This document shows, piece after piece, positions 10,348-22,669 of a DNA stretch of 64,000 bases. The first letter of the stretch is position 1, and each line of letters starts with the position of its first letter. This DNA is from Omphiscola glabra. Taxonomy: Eukaryota; Mollusca; Gastropoda; Lymnaeidae. The notes under the pieces were generated by a model. That model did not search any database, was not told the origin of the DNA, and saw only the letters and a list, made by a program, of their open reading frames with translations. Both the position numbers and the translations under genes were made by a program. Location: NCBI GenBank assembly GCA_964017045.1, contig OZ024798.1, positions 26,073,847-26,137,846 on the forward strand. Reading direction: 5' to 3'.

Positions 10348-13300
10348 ATGTCTGGGATGAGTGATACAGAAGTCCAAGGACAGGTAAAACTATTTTTATA
10401 GTTTATTTTTTATTAACATCAGTATTTTTACATGTCACAAATTATAAATACAAGTGAAGTCAAGGATCCCTCCAACCTCCGCTACCGGTAATTTATCTAA
10501 CTTAAAACACGGTCATAAGTGTAACGCCATTTACTTTTTTTTTTTGATAATAAATATTTTCATATATAATTCTGTCTATCACTTTATTCAAATATTTCTC
10601 TTGTCTTGCAGATTAAACATATGATAGCCTTCATTGAACAAGAAGCATCAGAGAAAGTTGAGGAAATAGATGCCAAGGTCAGTCACAAATTCTGTTATCA
10701 AATCAATGAGTGTCTGTCCTCCTCAGTATAACATGAATTTACAGGAAATAATAGACTTCAATATACTATAGACTGTAAAGCCGGGTTCTGTTAGGATTTT
10801 AGTGGACAATGAATTTTGTTTGAGTTAATGTAAAAACACTCTGCTACTACATACCAAGGTGCTCCAACTCAAATTTTCAAATACAACTGACTGACATACG
10901 GTCATACGAGCATATTCTACCCAAACATGTAAATATTAATAAATTGCGTCAGTAGTCTGTAATCAGAGTATAAAATATAATCCAAATTTACCAAAACCTG
11001 TAAATATGCAATTAACAGGCTGTGTCAAAAATGTTGTTTCATGCTTTGCTGTTACCATATATTACGTCATATAATGTTCATGGTTGATGAATCTAGCCAA
11101 ACTAGTGGTTTTAAAATCAAATCATCATAACAATTATTTATAAAATGCATATTCATATGTTGAAATATTTTCTATTATCTCCATTTTTTTTTTATAAAGG
11201 CTGAAGAGGAGTTCAATTTGGAGAAAGGTCGTTTGGTTCAAAGTGCCAGGGCTAAAGTTATGGACTATTATGACAAAAAGATAAAGCAAGTTGAGCTTCA
11301 AAAGAAAATGTAAGTTCAAGGAGTAAACTTGTTAGCGTTATGCAGGTGGTCCTTTTCAAAAATATTTTGGTGAAAGGTTTATTACTGGTGTCCACTAAAC
11401 AAAAAGCACATATGTAGTAACATACTTCTTGTTTTTCAGCCAGCAGTCCAATCTTTTAAACACATCACGTCTTCAAATCCTCAAAAGAAAGGAAGAGTTA
11501 CTTAATGTAAGTGCACTAAAATAGTTGCTAGAGACATTGTTTGGTCTTTGCATTTACTTAGTCTTATATATATGTTTAATTGTATTGAATTAAATTTATT
11601 GCTCTGACTCAATATAATGATGAAAGATTATTTCCTTGTTGTGCCTAGGACTGAAATGTATAATAAATATTTTGTGTCTATTCATAAAGGACCTGCTTGA
11701 TGAGGCCAGAAAATCAGCCCACAAGACTGTTAGTGAAGATCCAGCTAGGTACAGGGAAACAATGATAACACTCACTCTTCAGGTACATGATTGTCATCGT
11801 TAGCAATTTATCATTCCCTTAGCACACTGTCCTGATATAAAGAAAAACTTTTTATAATGATGAAAACTAATGGTGAATATTTATCATTTTGTTAAATTAC
11901 ATAACTAATTTTATTTCTAACGTAATGTTAAATATTATTTAAACTATGGTTTTAATTTGAAGTGTGCACTAGTAGCTTCAACTCAGGCGTCAAACCACAG
12001 TGTCCATCGACCAAACATTATTGAAAGGGTTCCCTCATTTTTTCAGGATCCAGTGTATATAGATAGCATTACCATGTCACTTTATAATTAGCAAAGAATT
12101 TTAGCATTGCTATGTAAATTTACTGTAAAAAAGTAAAAATCATTAGATTACATGTGAAATATGAGTCATTTTATTTGTTGCGAAGTGAAAACATCATTTA
12201 CCTATCTTATTATGTATCCCATCATGCAGGGCCTTGCCCAGCTTTTGGAGCCAAAGATCACTGTACAAGTTAGGCAACAAGATGCAGAGTTGATGAAAGT
12301 AAGTGTCTTTGATTATTGAAGAAGAAAATCAATTGTGTTAAATATAATACAATTATCTAAACAATTTAAGATTGATCTCTTTTAAGAGTCATTACTCTAA
12401 TCCAGTTTATATCATTTATGTTGAATTTGATTTTTCTAGCAAATAGTCCCAGAAGTCCAACAAAGGTATAAGAAAGTAACCCATGACAAGTATGACGTGA
12501 AGCTGACAGTAGATGATCTGAACTTCTTGCCATCTGAACTGTAAGTTGTGGACTGGAAATTTATGCAGACTTTTAAAGTAATTCATTTCTATATTATTCT
12601 CATCACCGCCATAGAGATTTTATTTAAATGTTAGCGTTAGCTTTTCTTTTTTGTTTTGTTTGTAAATATAACCTATTGAATTTACATGTTCATTCTAGGA
12701 TAGCTGTAGCTGCAACATATTTCCTTGGTTCAGAGTCTTTTTGTTGTTGTTTGTTTAAATTGAATTGTTAGGAATGTCCACTTCATCTCTAACTTTTGTC
12801 ATGTTGACAAAGTTAATTTATTACTTGTTAATGTTAAACCCAGTCATAATTTATTGTTCACTTCACTGATTAGATTGCTTGAACATATATTTTGTGAAAA
12901 GCTGTTAAAAATTACTCACTTCAACAAACAAACTTGTCCGTTAGTCAAGAAACTGGGAGAACCACAAATGGTATTATGGGCGAATGGGTAACATTTTCAA
13001 TGCCACGTTAGGCACATACATTTTTGTTTGTTTGTTTGTTATAATATAATATATTTTAATTTAAATAGCATTGGTGGAGTTGTTTTGTCTGCCCACGGAG
13101 ACAAGATCAGAATCAACAACACACTAAATGAAAGATTAAAACTGATTTCAAGACAGGTGTGTACTTAAGTTAGGCATTGTAATTTGGATTTCGATTGTCT
13201 CAATATTTTAAGCTTAATTTTTGCAGTCTTGGGTTAACTGTTTAGTTCTTCTATTTATTAAAAAATGCTTCAGTGTAATATTCTGTGTAGCTCATAGTTT

Positions 13301-13394
13301 AATCTTGTTCACATTATTCTTCTATGCCTAGATGCAACCAGAGGTACGTGAAACACTGTTTGGACCAAATCCCAACCGCAAATTCAAGGATTAA
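10348..13394 (+). CDS. ATP6V1E1: V-type proton ATPase subunit E, 230 aa, nine coding exons
   Basis: Subunit E forms part of the peripheral stalk that joins the V1 catalytic head to the Vo ring of the proton pump acidifying endosomes, lysosomes and secretory vesicles. Exons: 10348-10383, 10612-10677, 11200-11309, 11440-11506, 11690-11782, 12230-12298, 12440-12540, 13069-13156, 13332-13394. All junctions are GT-AG, phases are continuous and the sum is 693 nt. The family is identified by [20 protein letters not shown] near the N-terminus, the charged coiled-coil that follows ([20 protein letters not shown]), the C-terminal [20 protein letters not shown], and the end [14 protein letters not shown]. 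Length matches the usual 226-230 aa. The start gives [11 protein letters not shown], two Met codons apart; the first is chosen. The gene appears intact. The symbol is the vertebrate orthologue name. Confidence 0.96.
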
Positions 13395-13603
13395 CTCAAC
13401 TGCTTGATTAGACCAAACCATTTGTAGTATCAACACACGATTAGACTGATATTGTTGTAATATCAGTGAACGTCTAGAATATTGATGACATTTCTCATTT
13501 AAACCAGAGTGTACATTTTATTTTGTGCTGCCATGAAGGGACACACCTTTGTTTTTAATTCAATACACAAATATATATATTTTAAGACATTCTGTAATAA
13601 TCA

Positions 13604-13609
13604 AATAAA
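13604..13609 (+). terminator. poly(A) signal of V-ATPase E
   Basis: AATAAA 210 nt after the stop codon at 13394. A later AATAAA near 15019 could serve a longer 3' UTR. Confidence 0.6.
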
Positions 13610-13639
13610 AGATTGAATCTGTACTGGCTCATTTGAACA

Positions 13640-15610
13640 TTCCATTACACATGGAGACAGTAAGGTAGCTCTTAGACATTTGTTGTCCTGACATTTCCCA
13701 CAACTCCAAAAACACTTATTTGCAGTATGAGTAGCATGTAGTTATTTATTGACTTGACTGTGTTTAGTCAGATATATTTGAGGATGTGCCTGGAGACTTG
13801 AGATGATAAATGTCTTTTTCTTTGCCTGAAATAATTTAATCACTGCTAAATTTGTCCAGTATGCTATTTGTATTTTCTTTATGACGTGATGCTGCTTAAA
13901 TGGATAATTGGTTGTATTTTTGTTCTCTGACTGTACCCATGTTGTAAGTGTTGAGTATTCAGACATTGTTGTTTGTGTAGAATTGTAATCACATATTACC
14001 CTAACTACGCTAGACTTCCATATCAAAGCACTAAACTTGTATCCTCCCCTGTAACCTGTGGTGTACCTGGTGGAGTTGTCTCCACTCAAACCCCACCTCA
14101 TCATTCATGGCTGTGATTCTTTGAAAAGGACAAACATATAATCATTGTATACTTCAGTGTTGTCTACCTGTAGGCATTATCGAACCCTGCAGCCGATATT
14201 CATGGTAAGGTGCTGTTTAAAATATATTTTTGTCAGTTTATTTTTTTTTAAAATTCCCCCAAATGTATATTTGATGACAAATATAGAAATGCATAAAAGA
14301 ATTTCAAGTTTTTTTTTTTTCATTGATATTTTTTATGCTACACCAGTTTCTTCCAACATGCGATGAATATCATGCATGTATGACTTTCGGTACCCAAGTT
14401 GCGATATATAAAACAGTAGTAAAAGTATTCTATCTTTGCAATAATGCCTCTCTACTTTATTTTATGTAATTGAGCATTATCTTTTTAAAAAGATTGAAAT
14501 TTACGGTCAACTGAGTGTTTTGCCCCTCTCGACAATTTTCAAAATTTCTGGTAGCTTCCTGCAGCTGTAACTAGTCGAATATAACTACATAAAGAAACAT
14601 AAGATATGTGAGATTTTTTTACTAACCATGATAGTGCGCGAATGAAGGGCAGATTTTGTTTGTTTTTGTATACTATATGGGAATGTCATTTGTATGTTTA
14701 CTGATTATTATTTACTTATCTCATGTTTTCATTATTCTCACTCAACTTTCATATTTAATCTCTCATAGTTTGTGTATGCAATTTTTTTCTCACTGTAAAA
14801 GTTGTGTCATGCCTGATGAAATGGTTTAGAAATTTTGTTTAGTCCTACCTTTTTTTAAAAACTTTAATAATTTAAGACTGTATGAACCTTGAATGGTGGC
14901 AGCAATCTAATTTGTGGAGCCCATGTTGTAGTCAGTATCAAAGCAATGCTGAAGTCTATGTACACAAGAGATGTATAGCTATAGATTTTTATGTTCCTCC
15001 AAATGTCATTAACTGAAAATAAAATTCATTACTGTATTGAACTTCTCCTATCTCTTTTATAACATAAGCAAACATCTCCCAAAAAAATATTAAAGATCTC
15101 TTGTTGCAGCGAACTTTACATACTAAAATTTGAGATTATGTGAAATACAAAAGTAGCCACGGCATTACTCAGCTTAACAACCATTATTTATTGGATGCAT
15201 TAAAATCATGAATGAAAAAATTTCAATACAAAATGCGTTATTAGTAGTGGGGCTTTGTATAATTATTATTCAGTAAACCATGGCTCAAACCTGATGAGAG
15301 TTCTATGGGTGGGGGAGGTGGCATTTCTGTGGTCCAAGGAAAGTGATTATAATAAGTCAGGTATTTCAAGCTATAATATAATATAAATCTTAATAAATTT
15401 TTAAAAATTCTTCATTTACATTTTTTAAAAATATATGTACAATTTGTAGTTAAAATTCTAAGATATACAGATTAAAAATAAAGGTCTGTGTTCAAGCTGT
15501 GTGAAGCAAATAGAGAACAAAGGTATGCGGAAGCTTGAAATAGAAATACAGGGAAATAAAAAAGGTTTTACTAAGAGCCTTCCTCAGCATTCATTACAAA
15601 TGAAATAAAA
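13640..15610. other. non-coding downstream region
   Basis: AT-rich. The 120-codon minus frame at 13742-14104 and the small plus frame at 14145 have no recognisable motif. Part of it may be an extended 3' UTR of the V-ATPase gene. Confidence 0.5.
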
Positions 15611-15619
15611 GCAAGAAAC

Positions 15620-16344
15620 GGAAAGTAGTTTAAAAAACTGTAGTGGTCGCCATTAATGTTATTCCCCGAAGTTGGGTTTTTCAAAACCAAGCTTACAGGA
15701 AGTTTATGTATTATTACTGTGCAAAATCAGATTTTAACGAACAAAAATATTTTAGGAAATATGTAAATATATAAGAAAAGAAATAAAGGTAAATTGAGGA
15801 TCACTAACTAGTAAGATACTTTGATTAATTCCATATGGTGATATTGTGCAGAAAAGTCAAAATTTGTTTTTCTTTCTACTAACTCTCCCTGGTGTTTTAG
15901 TAAAGGAAATCAGAGCCGTGATGGAAACATGATGTCCCTTTGTGTCTATCTCAGTTGAAATGGGGTGAGACCTGTTGAATAGTGTGAGTTTTGTTCGATC
16001 TTCATTTTTATTTGAACAAGGTTTGAAAGCATCATTCCGTGTGATAGTGCTGATACATCTGCAAGCCAAGATAAGTGTAGTTTCGGGATAAAGTTGTGAG
16101 AATGTACATAGTCTTTGCATGGTTTAGGGTGGGAGGATGAGTACAATAGGTTACTGTGGCTTTGTAGTAGGCAGATGTATAATCCATTTTCTTTTATAAT
16201 AGGGTAATATCCAGAAAATTGACTGAATTTCCAGAGATTTGGGAAGTATATTTTATGGATGGGTAATCTCGGTTTTGAAAAACCCAACTTCCGGCAATAA
16301 TATTAATGGTAACCATGTACGTTTTTTAACTACACTCTATTTCC
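15620..16344. mobile_element. about 725-bp element with about 72-bp terminal inverted repeats
   Basis: The left end, 15620-15692, is the reverse complement of 16268-16344 with a few mismatches. The shared core is GAAGTTGGGTTTTTCAAAACC plus CCATTAATRTTATT. The interior carries only short open frames (up to 113 codons on -) with no known transposase motif. A MITE or non-autonomous DNA transposon is the likely reading. No clear target-site duplication was found. Confidence 0.7.
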
Positions 16345-16345
16345 T

Positions 16346-17012
16346 ATTTTTTCATTTGTTCTGTCTGCTGTTCTACAGATCTGTTAACGTTTTTTTAAAG
16401 AAAATTAATTAGCAGTTAATTTTTGTTTAAATTTAAAAATGCATAATTTTATGGGGTGCTGAACTGATAGACTTAGTTAAAGTAAGCAGTTCCTGGGGGT
16501 GCAGATGGAAAAGATTGAGAAACTTTGCTGTAAACTAAATATTTGCATTCAACAGTCAAAAGCCTGATATGCTATGGGATAAATTCACATTTTTGTAAAA
16601 CAGAGTAGCTTGCCAGTGGTTGCTGCCTACTTTTACCACTTTGGGTTGGTTCCAAAATCATGTTTGTTGTTTCTAAACTCGATTCCAGTAAGTTATTATA
16701 TTTTTTAAAATGTATACTTTTACTTTGAATAATTTCTTTACTCTCAATTCACGGTAACGTCATCCGAACCATGTTTTCTCAGCCAAACCATGACAACAAC
16801 AAATGATATGAAAGCGGAAAGAATATGCACCAAACCATTATGCTTTTTCTCTCCAAAAATGCTAAGTTTTTATGTTCATGAATGTATCCCATATAATCAA
16901 GCATCTCATATATAAGCCAGGATTATAGGTCTGGCAGACAATATTGCAACACTGAAAGAACATTTTTAGTTTTAAATTCAACAGGAGAATTAATCATTCA
17001 GGTATAAATGAC
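16346..17012. other. non-coding spacer
   Basis: No gene or repeat was recognised between the inverted-repeat element and the 3' end of the minus-strand ORF. Confidence 0.5.
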
Positions 17013-17018
17013 TTTATT
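17013..17018 (-). terminator. possible poly(A) signal overlapping the stop codon of the 695-aa ORF
   Basis: On the minus strand the stop reads TAATAAAG, so AATAAA overlaps the TAA stop. If it is used, the 3' UTR would be only some 15-25 nt. This is a positional inference. Confidence 0.35.
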
Positions 17019-19104
17019 ACGAGAAATCCATGGAAACAAGAGTGGGAAAATCTTCCATTTCTTCTTTGAGTTTCTCACTTGGAAGTCTATGGTCTGAATG
17101 AGCTGAGGAAATGGTCCCTTTGCGTCCGGTGGGTTGTTCCTGTTTGGGTAAACTGCTCTTTCTGCGTCCAGTAGGTTGTTCTTGCTTGGGTAAAGATCTC
17201 CCTTTCTGTACTACACTTGACCGTTTGGTGGTGGAGATAACGTTTTTGATCTGCATTGTTCTCTTTGGTTCGGGCTTGATGTACACTCGTTTAAACGGTT
17301 GTGGTTTATTTCGGTCACAGTCACTTCTGTTTATTTGCTTAGGAAGAGACATTTTTGTTTTCTGCTTGGATGATTGAGCCTGACACTCGTTATTGGTGGA
17401 ACCGTATGTCTGGCCACCGTCTGTGTCCGGCTGAGAGATAGTCTCACCTACATTATTGAACAACAACCCCCTGGTCAGATCGGTTGTGTCAGCAGGGTTG
17501 TCTGGTTCTCCGTGGTTAGTAAAGGAAAGTTCACTCATGCTGGTGACAATTTGAGGTAAGAAAAAGTGCATATGAGTTCTCTGCCCATTTTCTTTCTCCA
17601 CCTCAACAGCTGGTAATGTGGTAACAACTCCAATATTATCTAACTGATCATCTTGTTCAGTTTGTTCATGAAGTTTTTCATCCTCTTGAATAATAGTTCC
17701 CCTATCATTACTTGTTTCTTCTGTATCATTTGCCAGGGCAACGATTGGCCTGCTGTTTCCCTGTGGCAGGTTCTGGTTTTGATGTGTAGCTTTCGTGTGC
17801 ATGCAGTCTTCTTGAATTTTATTTAAACTCACCATATTCACTTCCAGAGCAGGCTTTTTGTGTCCCGATTTTACTTTGAATTTTTGAAAGTCCTTTTCGC
17901 TTCTGGAAGAAATGCTCCCAGTGGTGTCACTATCATCTATACTGTTGAAACTTTGGTTACACCTCTGCAGCACCCCATGATCAGGTTCCGGGGAGTCAGT
18001 GTAGTAACTTTTATCTGAAGGCTTGGACTTCCTAGTCACCTGGTTAAGTTCCGACTCACGAAGACGTTCGGACGCACACACCAGAATCTTGAACGTTGGG
18101 GATGTGCTCCGCGGGTGGTAGCCATGTTTTGATGGGGTCAGAGTTTTAATGGCCTGTTTGTCTCCCATTGATTTGATCGATGTCATTTCCGAGAATTTGG
18201 TGGTGGATATTGGAGTGGACATGTTAAGATTGTTGTCAATCGACCACTGTGAAGACGGAAACGATGAGGAATACCAATTATTTTGTGTGGAAGGCGTACC
18301 ATCTTTAGCGGTATGTTCACGTGACTGTTCAATGTGTATACCTCGAAGGACAATCCTGCCAGCTGTTCCACCAGATGCTGTTACCCTAGTGTCTGTGTAA
18401 CGGTCGGAGCAAGATGGCGCAGTGAATGTATTGGCACGGTAAAGGCCAGTGAGTTTGGAGTTCGTTGGAAGGAACCTGCGAGGAAGATACAACCTCGTAC
18501 CTAATGGGCTACAACTCCAAGGAGATGACCCACGAGCCAGATTACCTCCCCTGTCTTTATGTGATAAGTGACGTATGTCATTCCCACCTCCGCCAGACGT
18601 CGCCTCATGTACTGACCTGACGGCGAAAGGTGGAGTTGACTGGAGAAGTAATGAGATTTTATCCGCGGCGACAACAAAAGAATTATTGACATAAAATTTG
18701 TCCTTCACCTTTGTCTTTACCAAATTTCTGCAACTGTAATTTGCAATTTTCCCACTTTCTGTGATATTCTTGGTCTGTCTGAGGTTTTTGTTGGTGCTAG
18801 AATCAAACTCTCCGATCCCGTTTTCCAGCTGAGTTTTAGAAAATACTCTAGTCGCCTGTGGAGCTCCATCACAGCGACCGTGCCTCAAAATGTCGACCCT
18901 CAGACCATTTAGAGCAGGTGTTTTATCAGCCGTAGAAGATTGGGTGGTGAAACATGGTTCCCAACGAAAGTAGCGATAATCCTGAGGTTTTAACTGTCTT
19001 TTCAAGTGGAGATCATCAATGGATAATCTGGAGATTTTAAAAAAATGTTTTAATGGTCTAAAATGACGTAAAGTTATTAGTTCTTGCAATACAGACTTCC
19101 ACAT
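17017..19104 (-). CDS. unknown intronless ORF, about 695 aa, low-complexity and probably disordered
   Basis: A continuous frame of 2.1 kb with no stop, in DNA whose other frames are broken every few dozen codons, is strong evidence for coding. The frame extends upstream to an ATG at 19200, but the first 32 codons there come from a (TA)n microsatellite (YIYIYIK-type residues), so the ATG at 19104 (MWKSVLQELITLRHF) is preferred. The protein is rich in Ser, Thr, Lys, Gln and Asn and has no clear membrane segment or catalytic motif. Near the C-terminus a SLPKQEQPTGRRK unit is repeated as SLPKQEQPTGRKG, and a basic KPQPFKRVYIKPEPKRTM patch precedes it. It ends EDFPTLVSMDFS. It may be a lineage-specific gene, the large last exon of a longer gene (an acceptor-like TTTTTTCTGCACTGGGAG lies just upstream), or a retrogene. 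No family is recognised. Confidence 0.6.
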   Translation of the reverse strand: MWKSVLQELITLRHFRPLKHFFKISRLSIDDLHLKRQLKPQDYRYFRWEPCFTTQSSTADKTPALNGLRVDILRHGRCDGAPQATRVFSKTQLENGIGEFDSSTNKNLRQTKNITESGKIANYSCRNLVKTKVKDKFYVNNSFVVAADKISLLLQSTPPFAVRSVHEATSGGGGNDIRHLSHKDRGGNLARGSSPWSCSPLGTRLYLPRRFLPTNSKLTGLYRANTFTAPSCSDRYTDTRVTASGGTAGRIVLRGIHIEQSREHTAKDGTPSTQNNWYSSSFPSSQWSIDNNLNMSTPISTTKFSEMTSIKSMGDKQAIKTLTPSKHGYHPRSTSPTFKILVCASERLRESELNQVTRKSKPSDKSYYTDSPEPDHGVLQRCNQSFNSIDDSDTTGSISSRSEKDFQKFKVKSGHKKPALEVNMVSLNKIQEDCMHTKATHQNQNLPQGNSRPIVALANDTEETSNDRGTIIQEDEKLHEQTEQDDQLDNIGVVTTLPAVEVEKENGQRTHMHFFLPQIVTSMSELSFTNHGEPDNPADTTDLTRGLLFNNVGETISQPDTDGGQTYGSTNNECQAQSSKQKTKMSLPKQINRSDCDRNKPQPFKRVYIKPEPKRTMQIKNVISTTKRSSVVQKGRSLPKQEQPTGRRKSSLPKQEQPTGRKGTISSAHSDHRLPSEKLKEEMEDFPTLVSMDFS

Positions 19105-19140
19105 AATTGTAGTCTCCCAGTGCAGAAAAAGGCATAATAT

Positions 19141-19210
19141 ATATAATAAATATATAGCCTTTATATATATATATATATATAGGCCTATATATACATACAT
19201 AATATATATG
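19141..19210. repeat. (TA)n-rich microsatellite
   Basis: A run of TATATATATATATATAG and related TA-rich sequence. It supplies the spurious N-terminal codons upstream of the preferred start of the minus-strand ORF. Confidence 0.8.
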
Positions 19211-19645
19211 TCATATACATAGTTCTAGTAAGAAATGATGCATAATTGTAGTATTTTATGACCTGTAGTTTCGGTATACTGTATTGAAATTAATAAATAT
19301 TGTGATAAGCTGGCTTAAATTTGATGTATAAAATTACATGCAGTCGTATGGAGAAACTATGTTGGCGCTGACAACTCACTACACCATGTGATCCATGTTA
19401 GCGACTGAGCGTTCGTGCCAGTTCGTACTCAGTGACGTTGAAGTTCGGGTTCAGTCGTTAGAAGGGTTCGGTCATCAGCAGGGTTCGGTTAGGTCGTCAG
19501 CAGGGTTCGATTTCGAAATGCTTGGCTCGTTTTCGATTCCCATCTCTATTCTGAGCCCTAGTTTCATTGACCAATCTGTCCTAGTAGTGCTTTGTGAAGT
19601 TTTTACACGAGGTATGTGAAGACTGTACAAGTCTTGCTTTACGTC

Positions 19646-20029
19646 CAATGGACTACGATGAGTCACTTCCTTGTTTTGTCACGTGATACGTAACAGCCAT
19701 TGGTAGGTTTTCTGCTGCACATAACAACAGATAACAGCTGATCAGCCATTGCCACTATCATTAATTCTAAAGCAAAATGTTTGTCTCCATCAGCGCTTCC
19801 CCAGTGTTAATTAAAAATTGTACTTTTCAAAATATTCTTGAATACACGCGTTTCTTTAAATGACATTCATTAAATGTGACAATAATTATAATTCAGTTAT
19901 GATTAAAGGAAGAAAGTTGTTTGAAGAAAAATTTGTGAGCGACTAGTGTGTTGCAGACAGCCTCCCGGAAGTCTTACTTGTTTTTACACGTATCACGTGA
20001 CAAAACAATCGACTCATCGTAGTCCATTG
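19646..20029. repeat. inverted repeat, arms of about 45 bp, possible MITE
   Basis: Arms 19646-19691 and 19988-20029 are reverse complements: CAATGGACTACGATGAGTC then TTGTTTTGTCACGTGATACGT, with a small indel. The 300-bp interior has no coding potential. A target-site duplication is not evident, so a plain palindrome is also possible. Confidence 0.6.
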
Positions 20030-20089
20030 ACAAGGCTTTATAAGACAAGTGAGACCAAAGGTATTTATTTAAAAAAAGTTTCAAGTAGG

Positions 20090-20955
20090 TAGCTCCGACA
20101 TAGAGTTTACATCCTCTGCTAGGAATCTTGGTTACATTCTTTCGGACAATAATCATATTTCTGACATCTGTCGCTCTGCGTACACCGCTATCCGTCAGAT
20201 CAGCTCCACCCCTCAATTAGCGTAAACAAAAACCCTAGTCTGTGTCTTGCTCTCCCTCGCCTAGACTATTGCAACTCTCTTCTGTCAGGTTCACCAAAAC
20301 ACTTCATTGAAAAACTACAAAGGGTTCAAAATTCAGCTGCTAGGCTAGTTCTAAAGGTAAAAAAATGTGATCATGTAACTCCACTACTTCATTAGCTCCC
20401 TTTACAGGCACGCATTGATTACAAGTTGTCTGTCACAACTTTTCTGTTTCCTGCCCTTCCTATCTCACTGAACTTATTTCTGTTTATTCACTCCTTCGAC
20501 AGCTTCGTTCCTCAGCAGACTCGCGTATTCTTTCTGTTCCCAAGACAAGCACTAAAACATATGGAGAACGATCTTTCTCTTTCTGTTCCCCCACACAATG
20601 GAATTCTCTACCACTACACATCCGCGATATACCGACCATACAAACTTTCAAAACTGCACTCTAGACACATCACTTTAAACTCTACTATTCCGACTCATTC
20701 ACACCCCCCTCCCCGACCGATAAACAATGCTTGATGCTGCTGGGTGCCATCCATGGCCTGACAGTGGTAAATAGTACTTGAGTGGGCGAGGTCAATATTT
20801 TTACAAAGCTGTTTTTAAATGAATAATTTTATGTAACTGTTTTTAATGTAATGTTTTTTTTTTGTTTTGTTAATTTTCATGTGAAGCGCGGTGAGCCTAG
20901 CCCTATGCTGCGTTACCGCGCGAAATAAGACTACTTTAATAATAATAATAATACA
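20090..20955 (+). mobile_element. 3' end of a CR1/L2-type LINE (truncated, frameshifted)
   Basis: Successive frames read LGYILSDNNHISDICRSAYT, then LPRLDYCNSLLSGSPKHFIE KLQRVQNSAARLVLK, an ARIDYKLS segment, and a block with SSADSRIL-, PKTSTKTYG- and WNSLPLHIR-like remnants. These are the standard C-terminal RT landmarks of L2/CR1 LINEs. The element ends with GAAGCGCGGTGAGCC and GTTACCGCGCG followed by a (TAA)n tail near 20936-20952, as in this clade. The 5' part is missing, as is usual for 5'-truncated insertions. Confidence 0.85.
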
Positions 20956-20959
20956 GAAC

Positions 20960-22650
20960 CACTGCACTTAGGTATTTTTTATCATCTCACTTTCGTAAAG
21001 TCCCAGGTCTGACAGATATCAAAATGAGTAGAATCAGAAGTAATCGATAACTTCAATACTTATTCCGAGTTGATCCGTTTTTTCACTGGACGTCCATTCA
21101 CACCTTCCGGAGTCTTATCTACGAGACACCAACTGTGGATCAACACTCACAATAACACAATAAATAACACCATAAATAACACGAACTCTGCTGTGCTGTT
21201 AGCATGGGTGTCTCGTCGTGTGAAATAAAATGAAAGAACGTGTCAAAATAGTAAATATCTCTCTAGGTCTTTGTTAAAATGGTAAATCATTGGCTTGGTC
21301 CTAGTCTATAATAGTTATAGATGTCGATACAGTTCGAGAGATGGTGCGCATGAGCGGAACGGTGGTGGGGGGGTTATACGCCGTCTAAATAATATGTTAT
21401 TGAATATTGGTGCATCGCCATTACAGAGCTACAAACCACATCACGTTGATCAACTCAGCAATCATGCACGCCGCTGTAGGCAGTATTTGTTGCACGCCGC
21501 TGTATGCAGTATTTGTTGCACGCCATGTTATGGTTTGTGTCGTTCACAGCTACAGCTCATAGTCAGACGATGCATATATCAAATACTACAAAATGGCGAC
21601 GTAAATCTGTGAGAGGGGCGACTGCCTTTCATGAGAGGTAAAATAAAAAAAAAAGTATAGGTGAGGTTGGGGAGTCACGTTTGAGTCCTGCAAAAGGAGT
21701 TTACATTATAACTACACAGGCGCAGAGTTGAGAATAATACAGTATGAATGCGTGAATACGTCATACTTACCATAGAAATAAACCAAGCTTAACAAAATAA
21801 TGAGACAATAAAGTGAAGAAAATCTGTCCAGCGCTCATAAGAGTTTCTTTCAGAACTGAACTAAAGCACCCTGGATATCACATGAAAGCCTCCGAAATCC
21901 ACCTCCCCATCACCACAAAAGCGCCATCTTGTGATAAATCTCAACTGTCGTGAGTTTTTCTCTCTCTTCCTTTGATGTAAAGACTGGACTTATTGAACTG
22001 ACTATTATTACCGGCACTCGTCAGGTCCTCCAAATAAGATCGAATCTTTCATTTCATACAAGGCGATAAGGAAGCGGAGGCTTGTGGCAACGAACTTGAA
22101 CGGCGGTTCTAATCTTTGCCGACCAACAATGTGTACAAGAGACTCATCATTGTCGAGAGATATACCTTGGAAATCAACAGATATTTCGATTGTCTCCGTT
22201 TTATGTTTTCTTTATATTAACTTAGCTGTTATTTCCTGACTAGTCTGTGCCTTATGTAAGACAGTAAGCACGAATTGACAATGTCATTCTTTCAATCAGA
22301 CTTTTTTTGTGTGGTCTTTTTTTTGAGAACTGTTAATTAAAGTCGTAAAAAGAATGAAGCTCGTATATTTGACGTGTAAATGGGCACGTGGCCAGAATTT
22401 ATTTGGTGTTTCCAAATAATTTTTATTCTATGGATCTGTGTTTTATAGCCTCGCAGTGGAACATCAGATGTAAATATGTTGTCATGGTAACGCACAAACG
22501 TTTTGAGGTAAACAATTGCAGTGAGCTTAGCCAAGTAAGATTATGCTTGTGAAGTGTAAGTCAGGTGACCGGAGGGTTTACAACAAGTGGATAATCTGTC
22601 AAATGACAGAAAACGTTTGATTAACGTTCACAACAAATAGCCACCAGTGG
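20960..22650. other. non-coding, no gene seen
   Basis: No conserved coding segment was recognised. A short direct repeat of GCACGCCGCTGTA(T/G)GCAGTATTTGTT lies near 21465-21520. Confidence 0.5.
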
Positions 22651-22669
22651 CCAGCTGCCACGGCAATGA

